Shown piece after piece: positions 1 through 13,200 of a DNA stretch of 64,000 bases (its first letter is position 1; every line of letters begins with the position of its first letter). The notes under the pieces were generated by a model. The model saw nothing but the letters and a program-made list of their open reading frames with translations, was not told the origin of the DNA and did no database searches. The position numbers and the translations under genes were made by a program. Source of the DNA: Membranipora membranacea (Eukaryota; Bryozoa; Gymnolaemata; Cheilostomatida; Membraniporidae); the NCBI GenBank assembly GCA_914767715.1, contig OU612066.1:4345001-4409000 (forward strand), read 5' to 3'.

Positions 1-839
1 ACTGAACTGAGTAAATGATGTAATACTGCAACTCTTAAAAATGAGTGAGAATTGGCTAGTAGTGGGACGGGTTTCAACCACACAGATTACTCAGGTACTG
101 GGTAGTCTTTCAATCAAATGCTCCTTGCTTAAGTTAGTGAGTGAGCCCAGGGACCCTGGTGAGACCTGCCAGAGGTCTGTAGTTCCCAAGTTGCTCACTC
201 CTTGGCTTAGCTAAATAAGTTCTGAGTGAACAATATATATGGGATTGACTCTGTTTAATTGTGAGACTTTATGAGCAAGAACATGATTGTGTTACACGAA
301 AATCTTCCCAAGATAAGTGAGTGCGTTGGTTCGGTCGGTACAAACGAAACCGGATTGAAGGACCCCAACTCTTTTTAATGCTGTCCACATATCATCTAGT
401 CTGTACCAGGATGGTTTCAAATGCAGCAGAAAAGCATCTCACAATTTTGAGTGTATATGTCTCTACTCTTCATCCTTCTAGAAAGTAGGGCCAATACTGC
501 GAGTAATCTCTTTAAGTACGAAGTACATCCAAAAACACTCAGCGTAGAGATAGATTGATAATGGTATCGACAAATGAGCTGTTTTTGTGTCATTATAGGA
601 CATAGTCACACCAGCAACCAAAAGCCCGTGTTAAGTTACATATTGAATCTCATATAATTAAACGTAATCTCCCCAAGAGCAAGAACCTAAAGAAATAAAA
701 TAGCATTCTGTAGTATTTGGTCAAGTTGAAACTATGTTGATACAACAATAAGAACACATATTGCAACCTAAATGACTTTCAAATCGGAATCACTGAGTTA
801 TTTCCGATTATTGAATGTTTTCCATGTTTTTATTTGTAG
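1..839. other. Non-coding DNA upstream of or within the V-ATPase subunit e gene
   Basis: I see no open reading frame or recognisable exon here. The downstream exon at 840 starts in mid-protein, so this stretch is probably intron. The first exon(s) of that gene, encoding the first transmembrane helix, either lie before base 1 or are too short for me to recognise. Confidence 0.5.
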
Positions 840-1752
840 AATCATACAGACTATGCTGACTACTACTGCTGTCTGTTTCTATATATTGTAAGTACTCATC
901 CACTAGTCATATCTGTAAAGATAAGAGCAAACAGTGTAACAGTGTGTGGTGTCTTAATCTAGGAATGGGTTTCTATTGAGACCTGAATTCATCAACCCAA
1001 CCAATTGATACATAAGCTGCAATGCTAATGTGATTCTTCACAATTTATTTTATATCTATGCCGGAGTTTCGGACAAATTCTCTGTTGCAGTTAAGAGCTT
1101 TTTTGGAATTGCCCTTTATTAAAGAAAGTGTGCATAACATTGTTACTGGTTAGAAAGCCTCAATTATGATTGTTACTTTAACAGTATCTAGCAGCAGCTA
1201 AAATACATTAAGATAGTCCGCTCCTGCTTTATCCTTTACATTATATCCAAAAAAGTCTCAAATTTGACACCCTAATGTTCCATTGATAGAAGTGCATGAT
1301 TTGTTGATATAATATATAAAACGAGTGACAAATACTCCACCGGAATCTGGTAATTTGCCGATTCCCTGCAGGTCACATGACTTGTTGTGTCACATGATAG
1401 TAGTTTCATAAAACATAATGCTAGTTGCTGCTCGATACTGACTGTTTTATTAATTTGGAGTTATCTTTTCATGTAAGTCGCACCTCAAGACTAATGATAG
1501 TGGTATAGTAAGCATAAACAATAATTAATGGTTAATGAAAAGAATTTTGCGCTAATCTACAATTCCATGTGTGCCTCGTATCTCTAGATATTTTCACAAT
1601 TTCTGATGTGTATATTTGTCTCTGTTTACAGTTGGTTATGTTGTCTGCTAGCCCAGATGAACCCACTTTTTGGACCAGAACTTAATAAAGAAGTGATGTA
1701 CATTGTACAGAGGCAGTGGGGTAACCACGCACCTGCTGGTAGTGGTCACTGA
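840..1752 (+). CDS. ATP6V0E: V-type H+-ATPase V0 subunit e, 3' part (two exons)
   Basis: Two exons, 840-887 and 1632-1752, join across a GT-AG intron with matching phase (2 bases + 1 base) and end at a TGA. The translation begins IIQTMLTTTAVCFYIFW and continues LAQMNPLFGPELNKE. This matches the second membrane helix and the conserved LAQ(L/M)NPLFGP(Q/E)L tail of the small (about 80 aa) V-ATPase membrane-sector subunit e. That subunit sits in the V0 proton channel of endosomal and lysosomal membranes. The tail here runs about 10 residues past the usual short end (WGNHAPAGSGH). The 5' exon(s) with the start codon were not found in the window. Identity is firm from the motif; the exact 5' edge of the first exon rests on the acceptor TTTGTAG. 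Confidence 0.85.
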
Positions 1753-3522
1753 TGATTTCTCTCCATCTTATTTAATCATCTAACATTAAGAGTACGGCAG
1801 CTCAGTATGCCTCACAAATGGATCTTATTTGAAAAAGCTGCAATTACCTGTGAATGGTGCTGACTTATTATAAACCTGATAAAGCACATATCAAGTGTCG
1901 GAACATTGAGATTGAGGCAGCGTTTGATTTAAGATCTTAGCAATACATCATTATTTATTCGCAATATAACTCTCCAGTAATGCAGACTGAGATATAGTAT
2001 ATATTGTGCCAAACAGAACTATTACGTCGTAGATTGTGCTCCTTCCAAATGGTCAACGACAGAGATATTTTACAAGTATATTATCTTTTATCATAATTCA
2101 CTAAAATACACTGACTTCATGTCTGTAATAATATCAAATTATGGTATGAATGAGATTGACTTCTACCTAGTGGGTGATACAGTGAGAGTTCCAAATATTC
2201 TGCATCGAGAACATCTATTGGAGTGCATAAAAAATAGCTATATTGTATACCGTATAAATATCAAACTTGTTTACTGACAGATGTAATGACAGAATGGTTG
2301 TATTCAGAAAGTCAATCGACTTATTGAATTCATTTTTAAAAGGCCAAGTATAGTTTGTTAACTTGCAGTTATCTTGAATGGTACTAGAGTCATTTTAGCA
2401 TACATAGGTTAGTCTGTGGGGTTCGCTGATAGATCATGACCCAATCTTTTTACGGAAATATACAACTCATCTATCGAGGAGGTACCCTGTCTTAAATCAA
2501 TGTATGAACAACTCCCAAGATCATACAAAGCGCAGACTTAACTTTACTTTGCTGCTGGTACTCTCGCTGAAAGGTTCTTTGTAAGTAATCTCATATCCAC
2601 CCCTATAAGTGGAAATTAGAAATATTGGTTTAGGTTGTTTTTCCAAAAAGACCATAACTGTGGGGGCTTTTATTCTGTTTAAATACTACAGAGTAAATAC
2701 AAATTGTTTCCTGTGGCCAACATGGTGGTCAGTATGAGTATACATGATTAGTGTCACTGTCGGTTTTTGTTGCTCATAGTGTACCTATTTTTTTTCTGTG
2801 CATACCAGACATACCACAAAACCACAACATGCTGATGTAGATTCACATATCAATTAATATTAGTCATGGTCATAATGTTCATAATGATCAGCGATGACAA
2901 CATGAGGGAATCAAATTTGCTCAGCTAATTTTCATATTTCTTATTTTCATACAGATGTTTTAGAAGTGTTTGTGGTCAATTTTTCACACTTATGTTTAGA
3001 AATGTGTAATGAATTAATCTTTTTATGCGCATTCATCCATACATGCCCAAGAATAATGATTTTACCGCTAAAAGCTCACATTAGCATACTTAAAACCCAG
3101 CTTATCACAGGGAAAGTAGGGAGGATTTTCTTTTCTATTCACACATTGATAACAGCAAAAGTGACATAGTCGGAGCTGTATTGTCACTTTAAAGCGAAGA
3201 GTGAATTATATAAACACTCTCATCTTCTCGCAAAGTAAATATTATAGTATCCTCAGGATTTTTGTTGTTATCACAATCTGCGCAGTTGACAAGTCATCAC
3301 GATCGAGATTTGAAGGTGATACTAAAGTAGTCTTCGATTTTATCATAACATCATATGAGCAGGAAAGCCTAGAGTTTACAGTCGCTGCCAGCCTGCTACT
3401 ATCCAGCTGTTGTGGTGTAAACACAGATCAACATTAAATGAAAAACTGAAGATTGGGCAATATACAAATCTTGTATTATGTCTTAGCATTCGGTGACTTT
3501 TACGATTTACACATTTACACAA
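1753..3522 (+). other. Intergenic region between V-ATPase subunit e and the properdin-like gene
   Basis: About 1.8 kb, AT-rich. Only short open frames occur (2966-3169 and 3201-3437), with no family signal and no convincing splice context. It should contain the 3' UTR of the V-ATPase gene and the promoter and 5' UTR of the properdin-like gene, but I could not recognise a TATA box or polyadenylation signal with confidence. Confidence 0.5.
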
Positions 3523-6500
3523 ATGGATTTTACTTTCAGAATTATCATCTTGGCGATCGTTCTCTGCACCACAGGTAGGAATAATCATACTAAGTATTCC
3601 TTACAATGGTTGTAGATTTCAATATTCATATAGTTTTACATAGATTTCATCATTTATTTGGTTACACTGTCTAGTAATTTATCTCATTTCTTTTACTGCA
3701 TTTATCTCCCAAACCTGAACAAAACAGGTAACTTTGTACTTCAGAAGGCTATCTCATTCATATTTCTACTTTTCATTCCACGACAAGCTGACCTGTACAC
3801 TTTTTTTTACTTTGTAAATCAGACCATCCTACTGTGAGTTTGTGTCAATGAGAATAATTATGATCTACTTATCTACCCAGAAGTATGACCTTATCTTGTT
3901 TAGACTCAATCTAATATCCATCAACACCCTGTACCACATCCCTCTCACTATCAGTGTCTGCCAGGAAATGTGAACTTATCTAGAAACCTACAGCAGTGTG
4001 TTAATTTGTCATGATTGCTATGCTGCCTACGTTGTATCTACTTTGTTTGGTTGTAGAGGCCGAGTTTTGTTATCGTAAAATACACGGTGACGATGACACA
4101 CTGCCTGGTGGTTCCGTGTGCCGAGGTCTAATCGAGAAAACCTCCTTCCCATCATCTAGAGCCTGCTGTAACAGCGATGATGGACTGGCATATTCAACTT
4201 CATTGGTGAGTTATAACAAAAGAGTAACGACTTGTTGGTTATACTTTGTTATATCATAATTTCTCGCTCTTGTTATGGCAAACGAAATTGTCTTTTTTAC
4301 TTGTTTTCATTGTGATTCATTACATGGCCCTTCTCTTCTGTTCTTGTTTAATATTCATTAGAACATGGCTTTATGTAACCAAAACTAGTACTGTTTGTAC
4401 GGCCCTTCATTAGGATTCAGTCAAATACTGCTAAACTTCATTATTCGCCCAAGTATCCAATCCTAATATTTTCAGTAAACATCTAAATTGTTTATAGAAG
4501 AACGTATTGAATTGAATTATCTCTGAAGCATTCTGTATCAGAGATAATTTCCTGTATAAAAATTAGGTGGATTAGAGTGCAGTGCTAAGAATAGAGAAAC
4601 TGGTCAATGACAGACAAGATATTGATTTGACAAAGGTTGATTATTGTGTTATAATGATCTGCCTCGGGCTACATCCGTCATAGAAAAAATCAAGCCATCT
4701 CCACAAGATTGGGGTTTGGGTATGCCGGCAAAGTGTATGTCTATGTGGCTATCTTAAAAAATTAAGTTCATTTAGCCTTTGCTGTGTATATGTGATAGGG
4801 AATGACTGTAATCCATAACAACATGATCTTTATTTAGCGTACGGTGATCATCTGAGAAGACAGAACTTAAAATTTCAATTTCAGCAGCAATGGTTGATGA
4901 AAATCTGTATATATAGGGTACCAATCTTTTTTTCAAATAATCAATTTAATCGGTCCTCGACTCCTCGCGCATGAAAATCTAAGGGAAGTCATAAGCTAGG
5001 GGCATCACATAAATGTGCAAAAGTAATGAAATTAAGACATAGCAGAAAAATATGGCAATCCAGTTTTCTGGCTCTCAATTTCAGATAACTCTCGGTAAGA
5101 GGGGTAAGAAGTATAGATGCATACCTTGTACTACACAAGAAGGGATAATCCCAAACCTGCTTCCCAGTGGATCAGGCTGGTCTGAGTGGGGAGAATACAC
5201 TCCCTGCTCTGTCTCCTGTGGACCTGGGTCTAAATCACGACAGAGATACTGTCAGGAATCAGATCCCACACAGTGTGAGGGAGAAGATAAAGAAGTGAAG
5301 ATCTGCGTGGATAGACCACGATGTCCAGGTAAGGAGAAATACAGTACTTGCTAGAATATGTAGCATATCTATGAATGTATTCTGCCTGTGCTGTGAATAA
5401 ACTGATCGTCTTTCTTGCATACTTTTTTTCCTGCAGATTGCTTTGCTAAACCTGTTGATTTTTTTCAGAAGGAAATAATGAGAGATCATCAGAAAAAAAC
5501 ATTTCCACAAAAAATTGCACTGTTACTGTTATTTGTATATAAGTAAGATGATCTCTACTTGGTTATTCATTTAGTAAGTTTCACTGAGAAATGGTGCGCT
5601 GTCTTCTGGTAGTATTGTTGATCTCTGCATTTCTTGAATGTTTAGTGAATGGAAACTGGGGTCCTTGGCAGAGCTGGACAGATTGTACTCAGTCCTGTGG
5701 TGGGGGGATGAGGAACAGGACTAGACTGTGTAACAACCCCAGACCTCAGTACGGTGGACTAGACTGCGAAGAGGAGGCAACTGAGACAGGGATCTGTAAT
5801 GTCTACGGCTGTCCAGGTAAGAGTTCATGTGGAGATGTATTATACAACCTAAAACCTGATATTTGATTTGACTAAAATTTCATATATCTTTCTAAAATAA
5901 ATCAAAGTAATATTCAGAATAGGGTTCAATGCGCATGTATTATCAGGTACTGACTCATGCAAATCTTATATCTCCAACGCGCAACGTAATATCTGAACTA
6001 GGTGGACATTTTATGTTTCATCAGTGATTCTCGACTCCCATTTACAATCACAATCCATGGCAAACTCTGAAATTGCCAAATTACAATTAGGCAGAACACG
6101 TAACTTTCAGATAAATAAACTATAACTGGCTGGTTTCCTTAACTAACTCTAACTGGCTGGTTTCCTTATCTCTAACAGTTGATGGAGGCTGGTCTGAATG
6201 GACTGGTGGAGAGGGTTTCTGCAGTGTAACATGTGGTAAAGGTCTAATCACCAGACTAAGAGAATGTAACACCCCGGTGCCTAAACATGGAGGAAAGTAC
6301 TGTGCAGGCAAAGACTCAAGAACTGAGTCATGTCAGGTGGATGTCAAGTGTCCAAGTAGGTTTCATTTTGTTTGTTATAATTCTATGAAATTTCTAGCTG
6401 ATATAGTTGTACTAGGATTTGATTGGTAGGTGCCAATAACTCCCCATCATTTATGGCAAGATGTGGATTACATGGCCAGTTGCTGTTTAATAAGGTTGTC

Positions 6501-8063
6501 CTATATTCAAATCCCTATATTTTAGGTCTTTTTACTGATAAAATTGACCCCCCAATGTACAACAGCTGTGATATATCTTTCAGTTCATGGAGCTTGGAGT
6601 TTGTGGTCTCGTTACGCAAAGTGCTCGGGAACATGCAGTCAGGGTACAAGGTACAGAACCAGAAAATGTGTCGCTCCTAGACCGAAGTTTGGAGGAGAAG
6701 ATTGTGTAGGGATAGCAGAGGAGATACAAGAATGCTATCATCATTATCCGTGTCCAAGTAAGCGAGATATGTAATGATGTGCTCCGAGTCGGAGTTAAAA
6801 TCATTAAAAAATATAGCAATAGCTAGAAAAATTGCATAAGATATAATTTTGAGATTCAACTGTAAAATTGCTGACGTGAAATTAGTACTTTACCTTATAA
6901 TAAGTATCTCTTGTATTGTAGTTGATGGTAATTGGTCACAGTGGAACAGATGGGGTCAGTGTTTAGGTAAGCCGTGCTCGACAGAAGAAGGTATACAAAC
7001 AAGAACTCGCACATGTACTGATCCACAGCCGCAGTTCTTAGGCAAGAAGTGTAACGGCACGACAATCGATTCTAGGCGGTGTGTCAATAATGAAAACTGT
7101 CCAGGTAAAACAATCATGCATTGTGTTTTATTGTTGGTAATACCATAACTTCATAGTATGAGTGAAGATATTTTAGCCCATAAAAACACTTGAGAAACAC
7201 AAGTTGAAGCGAGTTTGTGAGAGAGCTGTCTGCTTTTCCATCAAAGGTTGGTCTGTTTCTGGTTTTGATGCTGATAAACTGCCCTCTCCAAACTGTGATG
7301 CTGTTTGTCCCCAAGATTTTGATGTTAAAATTATTATGAGATGCTAGGTAGACAGGTAGACAATAACTCTTGTTTTCAGAAAAACTTAACACCTAATCTG
7401 CCCCAGCAATCAAGACACACCACAATTTGACAGCCTGTGTACAAATTCATGACCACTAGTAGAATTGCTAAACACAATTTAAAAAAAGCAAACATTGTTA
7501 GTTTATTTGTGTCGAACAAAAGGCTATATAGAATTTCAAGAAACATATGTAGAAAACATAATCATCTCTCAAGTGTCTGCTATGTTATGTTTGTTTCACA
7601 GTACATGGTGATTGGTGTGGTTGGACAGAGTACAGCGAGTGCAGACCTTCAGACAAGAAAGCGTTCAGGATTAAAACAAGAGATTGCCTCTGTCCTCGTC
7701 CAGAAAATGGAGGACGACTCTGCATTGGTGAGTTATGAAATCATTTGCGAAAGCAAGAGATGACTCACTTGTGTAGCAACTAGTAATGTGAAATTCATCG
7801 GCAAATGGAGTAAGCTGTCTGACGATTTTACAAACTTATACGGTTGTTTTTGTATTGGCTTTGCATAGGTATATGATGCGAGATTCTTTTTTTTTATATA
7901 TAATTTCATTACACTCTAATATATTATCATGACAGCTGATATTCTGTTCCCTACAGGTGATGACTTTAGGTTAGAAGCATGTGCTGATAATACAGGGGAG
8001 ATAATAACTGATGATATTGATGATGGTTCAGGGTCAGCACCAGATGATGAGGATTTTATATAA
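3523..8063 (+). CDS. Properdin-like secreted protein (TB-like domain + six TSR domains), complete
   Basis: Nine exons join in frame: 3523-3574, 4057-4205, 5085-5328, 5646-5816, 6179-6355, 6584-6757, 6922-7104, 7602-7727, 7957-8063. They give 460 aa; vertebrate properdin is about 470. Residues 1-18 are a signal peptide (MDFTFRIIILAIVLCTTE). Residues 19-90 carry a TB-like cysteine pattern (FCYRK, CRGL, ACCNS, LAY, CIPC) like the properdin N-terminal domain. TSR1 follows in the same exon (GWSEW, CSVSCGPG). Exons 4-8 encode TSR2-6, one per exon, with phase-1 borders typical of shuffled extracellular modules. TSR6 is divergent: the CS-x-x-C strand is replaced. The C-terminus is an acidic tail (DDIDD, DDEDFI). 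Properdin stabilises the alternative-pathway C3 convertase. That role is inferred only from architecture; a generic TSR matrix protein is the alternative. Confidence 0.85.
4057..5328 (+). other. Exons 2-3 of the properdin-like gene: TB-like N-domain plus TSR1
   Basis: Exon 2 (4057-4205) starts two bases after a codon boundary and completes GAG with the last G of exon 1. It reads AEFCYRKIHGDDD, then CRGLIEK and ACCNSDDGLAYSTS. Exon 3 (5085-5328) continues ITLGKRGKKYRCIPC before the first TSR. The spacing C...CxGL...CC...AY...CxPC followed directly by a W-x-x-W TSR is the order found in properdin and not usually in other TSR proteins. This block is the main reason for the properdin call. Confidence 0.75.
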
Positions 8064-8883
8064 GACAATAACCAATCAGTTCACTGCTGTGAGGAGGATA
8101 TGATAGATACAAAAAGCATTCAATTACAATGAACAAAGCTGTCCTACATACCAGTTGTGTTGTGATTACTTTGACTATTTTTGTATTGTAGTATTATTTG
8201 TTCTAACATATGCACACATTCCTTGAGCGGACTTATAATTTTGGATATCCGCTGTGGAGCCGATTCTTTGCCAGGCATTCCGTTGGTGATTGTTTGTCAA
8301 AGTTTTTTTCATTGTGCAAAGTTTGAGTTACTTTCTTTTTATTCTAACAAAATGAATCAACAAGAATAGCTGTCGTTTTGTGATTATTATAAAATATATA
8401 TTCTTAGGTAATTCATGTAGTTAGCTGAATACCTAAAGAATCTTCTATGTACAAATAACAGAAAATTTAAAGCATGACCTTAAAATGAGTATTAAATATA
8501 GAAAATCAACATAAGTGAGGTTTTTTGTTGGGAATGATCTGCAATACATGGGCGAGCAACTCAAATCTATTGTAAACGGACCGGATGATGTTTGAGTGTG
8601 TAGTGAGGTGAGGTGAGGCAGTTACTCTCATGAAATTGGAATGAGCAAAACAAGAAAAGAGATTAACCAAAGATCTGATACTTTATAAATAAGATTGTCG
8701 AGAACAGAAGCAACGTTCAAGATTCCTTTTTACATTTTGGGAACTTCATATTGAGATTCCTTACCCCACAAAGTAGCATGAGGGCATTCCAGATCCTTGA
8801 GTTTACAAAGAGATTCATGATTCCAAAAAAAGTAAAGTTGCGACGATATCTTGGACTGAAGTATTTGGTGAGGTTCGATTTGG
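8064..8883. other. Intergenic region between two convergent gene ends
   Basis: It holds the 3' ends of the properdin-like gene (+) and the giant DUF3715 gene (-). No coding potential beyond a 62-codon open frame at 8181-8369 with no recognisable features. A TTTATT near 8340 would be an AATAAA on the minus strand, but it is about 540 bases past the stop, so it is only a weak candidate. Confidence 0.4.
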
Positions 8884-10228
8884 TTAGAAATAATATGATG
8901 ATACCTTGGTCACCGCAGCACCTGGTTTAGGTGGAGGTAGAGTCTCTGTAGACTTCAGGTTTGAGATAGATGAGGAAAGTGCAGCCTTTTTAGGCGGAGG
9001 TAGATTCTGTAATGACTCGGGGGCTGATACTGGTGAGATACGAGCGCCTTGTTTTGGTGGAGGTAGGTTCTCGGTGGACTCAGGGGTTGATGTTGGTGAG
9101 GGACGAGGGAAGGTATCATTAGAATCTTCTCTATCATTCATCTTCTCCTGAATCTGTTTCTCCCTGAGAACATAGATTAAGATATTAGTCCATCGTTATA
9201 ATAATAAAAACAATCCTTGTTAATGAGAGTTGTCTCCAACCGAACAAAAAGAAGATAACTAAAACACAAGTGAAAATAGCTGCAAAATATATAAAATTAT
9301 TATTGATAAACTTGCATGTTAACCAGTCATCCATTTACTTACATATCTGTTTGTAAATAAGAAATGTGGATATGATAAAAAGTTCAATTGGTGAAGCCAC
9401 CATTATAATTCCTTTTTAAACAAGCAAGCGGTCAGTTATGGGGAAATAAGAATTCAATAATACTCAGTTGATTCAGATTCTCAGCCCTTATGGTCCCTCA
9501 GTATGGCAGCTTTCACCTTACATGACAGAATGAGTACCACTCAATGATTAATAGTAGAAGAAGATAGCAACAGTAGTGATGGAAGGTTTTGGGATAATGT
9601 TATGATTGGAATTTAATATCAAACAGTCACTAGGTATGTCCATAAACTGAGAGTTTCAAGCTGACATAACACCATATACTATTGACGCCCTGGTTCATAT
9701 CTAAACACCTAACCCTACATGCTTGTACAATATTCTGTAGTATTTTACTCACTCTCTCATCTTTTCTCTATACACAGCCGCCTCATCTCTGGCTCTCCTT
9801 CTGTATTTCTCGAATGATTTCCTGCGTAGAACAGGCAGACCCTGAAACCTGTGCTCGGCTGTCGGAGGTAGTGAGTCTCGTCTCTTAGTCGATTTATAAC
9901 ATGACTTACTCTGGTTATGTATTAATGACTTACAGCCTTCCTCGGTTTTTAGACTGTAAGTATAAGGGCATGTGCTCACTACATCCACGATACTATAATA
10001 TAATATTACATGCTCATAGTATAATATTTTATGAATTATAAGTTAAACATGAACAACGTATTCATCTTGCTATTATTATCACTCAGCTCAATCACTTTCT
10101 ACATTGGGAAAATGCCGGTGTATTCTCCATTCCATAGAGAAGTATGTTATGTACACATACCTGGCTCTCTGATAGCTCATAGCTTTCTCTAGTAAGAGCT
10201 TACAATCATATCTGTCATATGTCTGGTT
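8884..10228 (-). other. Exons 23-25 of the giant gene: coiled coil and C-terminus
   Basis: Exon 23 (10228-10161) reads YDRYDCKLLLEKAMSYQRA. Exon 24 (9953-9753) ends in a strongly charged helix (KSFEKYRRRARDEAAVYRE). Exon 25 (9163-8884) continues the helix (KQIQEKMNDREDS), then has three copies of a degenerate motif S(T/L)E(N/T)LPPPK about 24 residues apart, and stops at 8884. The PPPK repeats could be EVH1, WW or SH3 ligands; this is a guess from composition only. Confidence 0.75.
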
Positions 10229-13200
10229 CTAAAGAAGAAGAAAAGAATAAATATATATAAACTGAAAAAGGGATTGCACATTAAAAATCTTGTGATGAAA
10301 GTTGACGGGTAAAATTGGTGTTAGTCTGCCCTTGAAATGATGACTTACTGAGAAGATCTGTTCTAAAGAATTTGATCATATTGGGGTTGTCCATAAACAT
10401 ATAAATACTATTTATATGTTAATGGGGTAGTCATATGATATGTTGGAGCCCATATTTGGCTTATTGTTCAGTTCAATGATTTTCACATGTATGTAATTTG
10501 TGATACACCTTATTTAGAAAGTGATTTAGTGAGGGTTTATTCGTCTTATCCACCAATGTAAGTATGATGTAACTCACATTTTTTAGCGAACTGAGTAGCT
10601 TATTCTCTTCCCTAGTTATATTTTCTGTTTTCTTCTTCCTCACGTCTTTAGTTTCTCTGGCGGAGTTGTCCGTACACGACATGTCCACCAGGCCATATGT
10701 TGTGTTTATTTGTCCCTGTGGTGGTGTCTCCTTGGGATTATGAGACTTAACACGGCTGAGCTCAGAATCATGGACTTCACTGAGAACAACAAAATCATCA
10801 ACATTCAGCTCCTCAAAGCTGAGACTATAGTCAGGATGATTCCTAACAGCGTGAGGAGATGGGGTGGGTGAGTAAGGAGTATCACCATCATCACTAACAA
10901 GGCGGGTTACAGTGGCGGGTTTAGATATCACCTTTTTCTCGGAGGTATCGAGGGTCTTGTTAACGACACCGACAGCCCTCTGTTGAGCCATATGAGCTCC
11001 AACTTGCGAGCTGAGTGAGTTCATCTCTTTGACAGCGATATTTAGTGTACATTGTGCCATGCTTACAGTACGAGGTACGGCTTGTTTAGCTTTGCTACTC
11101 TTTCTTCCTCCGACATGCGAGGGCAGAGCATTGTTAGAGGCTTGATTGAGATCAGCACTAGATTTTAATGTTCGTAAGGCAGCGACTCGAAGATCGGTAT
11201 TTTGGCCTACCTCATCAACACAGCCTTCCTCATATAATCTCTGAGCTGCCGGAGGCGTCACCTTCGGCTTAGTTATAGCCCTTTTAGATTTCAACGGGTT
11301 GACAGTAAATGGTTTGACAGTTATTGGCTGATTAATGCTGACTGAGTTGAAAGTTTTATCTGACTTGGTGATGTCAATCTTCGGACGATTAGATATCGCA
11401 GCATATATCTTGGTTTCTATGCTGTCTGCATCGGATGAGTTCTGCTTTGCCCCAGTTCCTTTTCCCTTCTCACCGTCACCAACAGGAAGCCTGTTTGCAC
11501 CAGTCACAAGTTTCCGTTTTTCAGATATCGTCTTAAACGTTTTGGGCTTCACAGATTTAGATCCGAGAGGTGCAGTCTGTTTAGATTGCCCTTTCTTCTC
11601 CACAGAGATCTGACTGTGCTTCTTGTCTTGTTTTAGTTTAGAGAGAGCCTTATCCCAGGAGCTCTCAATGACTGTTGACTGTTGAGCAGTAGAAGGTCTA
11701 TTTACCCTGTAATCTCTGCTTCTCTTACGTGGAGGAGAGACAGCCGGGGAGGCGGAGCTACTAGACGATCTATTTTTAGATCTACCTCTAAGTGATGTTG
11801 ATGAGTAGAACCGGATCGGTGACCTGTGCCTACTTAGTGATCGGCTCCGACTCCTGCGATACCTCAGGCTGCTTCTGTCAGAGTGATGTCTGCTCCGACG
11901 ACGTACAGGAGAACGAGAGTCACGCCTCAGATCAGTAATCCTTGTCCTGTCGCAGTGAGAGAAGCGACTGCTCACCCGGCAGCGTCCTCTATCAGGTGAC
12001 CAGCTGCCACTGCGAGATCGACTCCATGATCTGCTTCGCGATCTACTGCGTGATCTGCTTCGTGATGTACTTCGTGATCTACGCCTCTTCTTCTTAGCTG
12101 GAGATACCAGACTATCTGATAATTCACCCTCTGTGGTTGTCTCCAGGGTAATGAGAGGAGGCTTTTCAGCGGAGACATCAGAGGTCTTCTGTATACCGAG
12201 TCTGCGGAATATAGAAGTAGAGTACAGTGTGCCGAATATCTCAGAGGTGAGCTTGGAGTCGAGGTGACTGACACTACCCCCCGTCTGAGTTAGCTTGGAG
12301 TCGAGGTGACTGACACTACCCCCTGTCTGAGTTTCCTGAGCTGTGCTCTGCTCTGACGTGATCTTAGTTGTAGTCCTCCTAGTTTCAGCAGCATTCTTCA
12401 GAGAAACCTTCTTGGAATCTAAGGTTCTCTTACTGTCAATTTCGCCACCCTTACATTTTTGGTGAACAAACTTGATGAACGTTAACAGTTTATTTTCTTC
12501 TTCGATGGCCTTAGATTTTCCATCAATCTTGAACTGTGCTAGCTCCACTAAAATATAACAATAATTATAGTAAACAGAAAAATTGTTGACAACAACGCCA
12601 AACCGAAATGCGTTACAACGCAAGCAAAAACTGTAGTTATTTCGTTCAAAAATAACTTAATCTAATTAATAAAATGAGGATCTGACTATTTTGAAATTGA
12701 TGAGGAAAATATCTCTTTTTTTTGGGAAAAATAGCAGTTGCTGTAACTAGAGGATGGCAATTTCAAGTATAGCGATATGTAAAGAAGTTGTTTCATGTCT
12801 TTCTAAGTTAGTAGTGGTAATGGTAAATTATCATCATCATCTTCATTATTTAATAAATTGTATGTGCAAGTGTTAATAGACTATGTTTGAGAGAAATCTT
12901 TGCAGTTTAGCCTCCTATAGCTTATTATAGCAAACACCAAAAGGTAAATGGTTCGAATTCTTTAACTGTTCCAAATTTATACAATTGTGGTACATACTTT
13001 TTTAAAGAACAACCTTCCCACTGTATGGAGTGATCATATAAAACCAATCTCAGTAGGTCATTGATATGTCAAATTGAATTTGTTTTCCAGTAAGGATTTT
13101 GATCACAAATTTTCAACACTTCTATTGTATATTTTCTAATTCTGATTTTTGGCCCACTTGAAGTATTTTCTTACTTGTCAGCAAGACAACTAGACAATGT

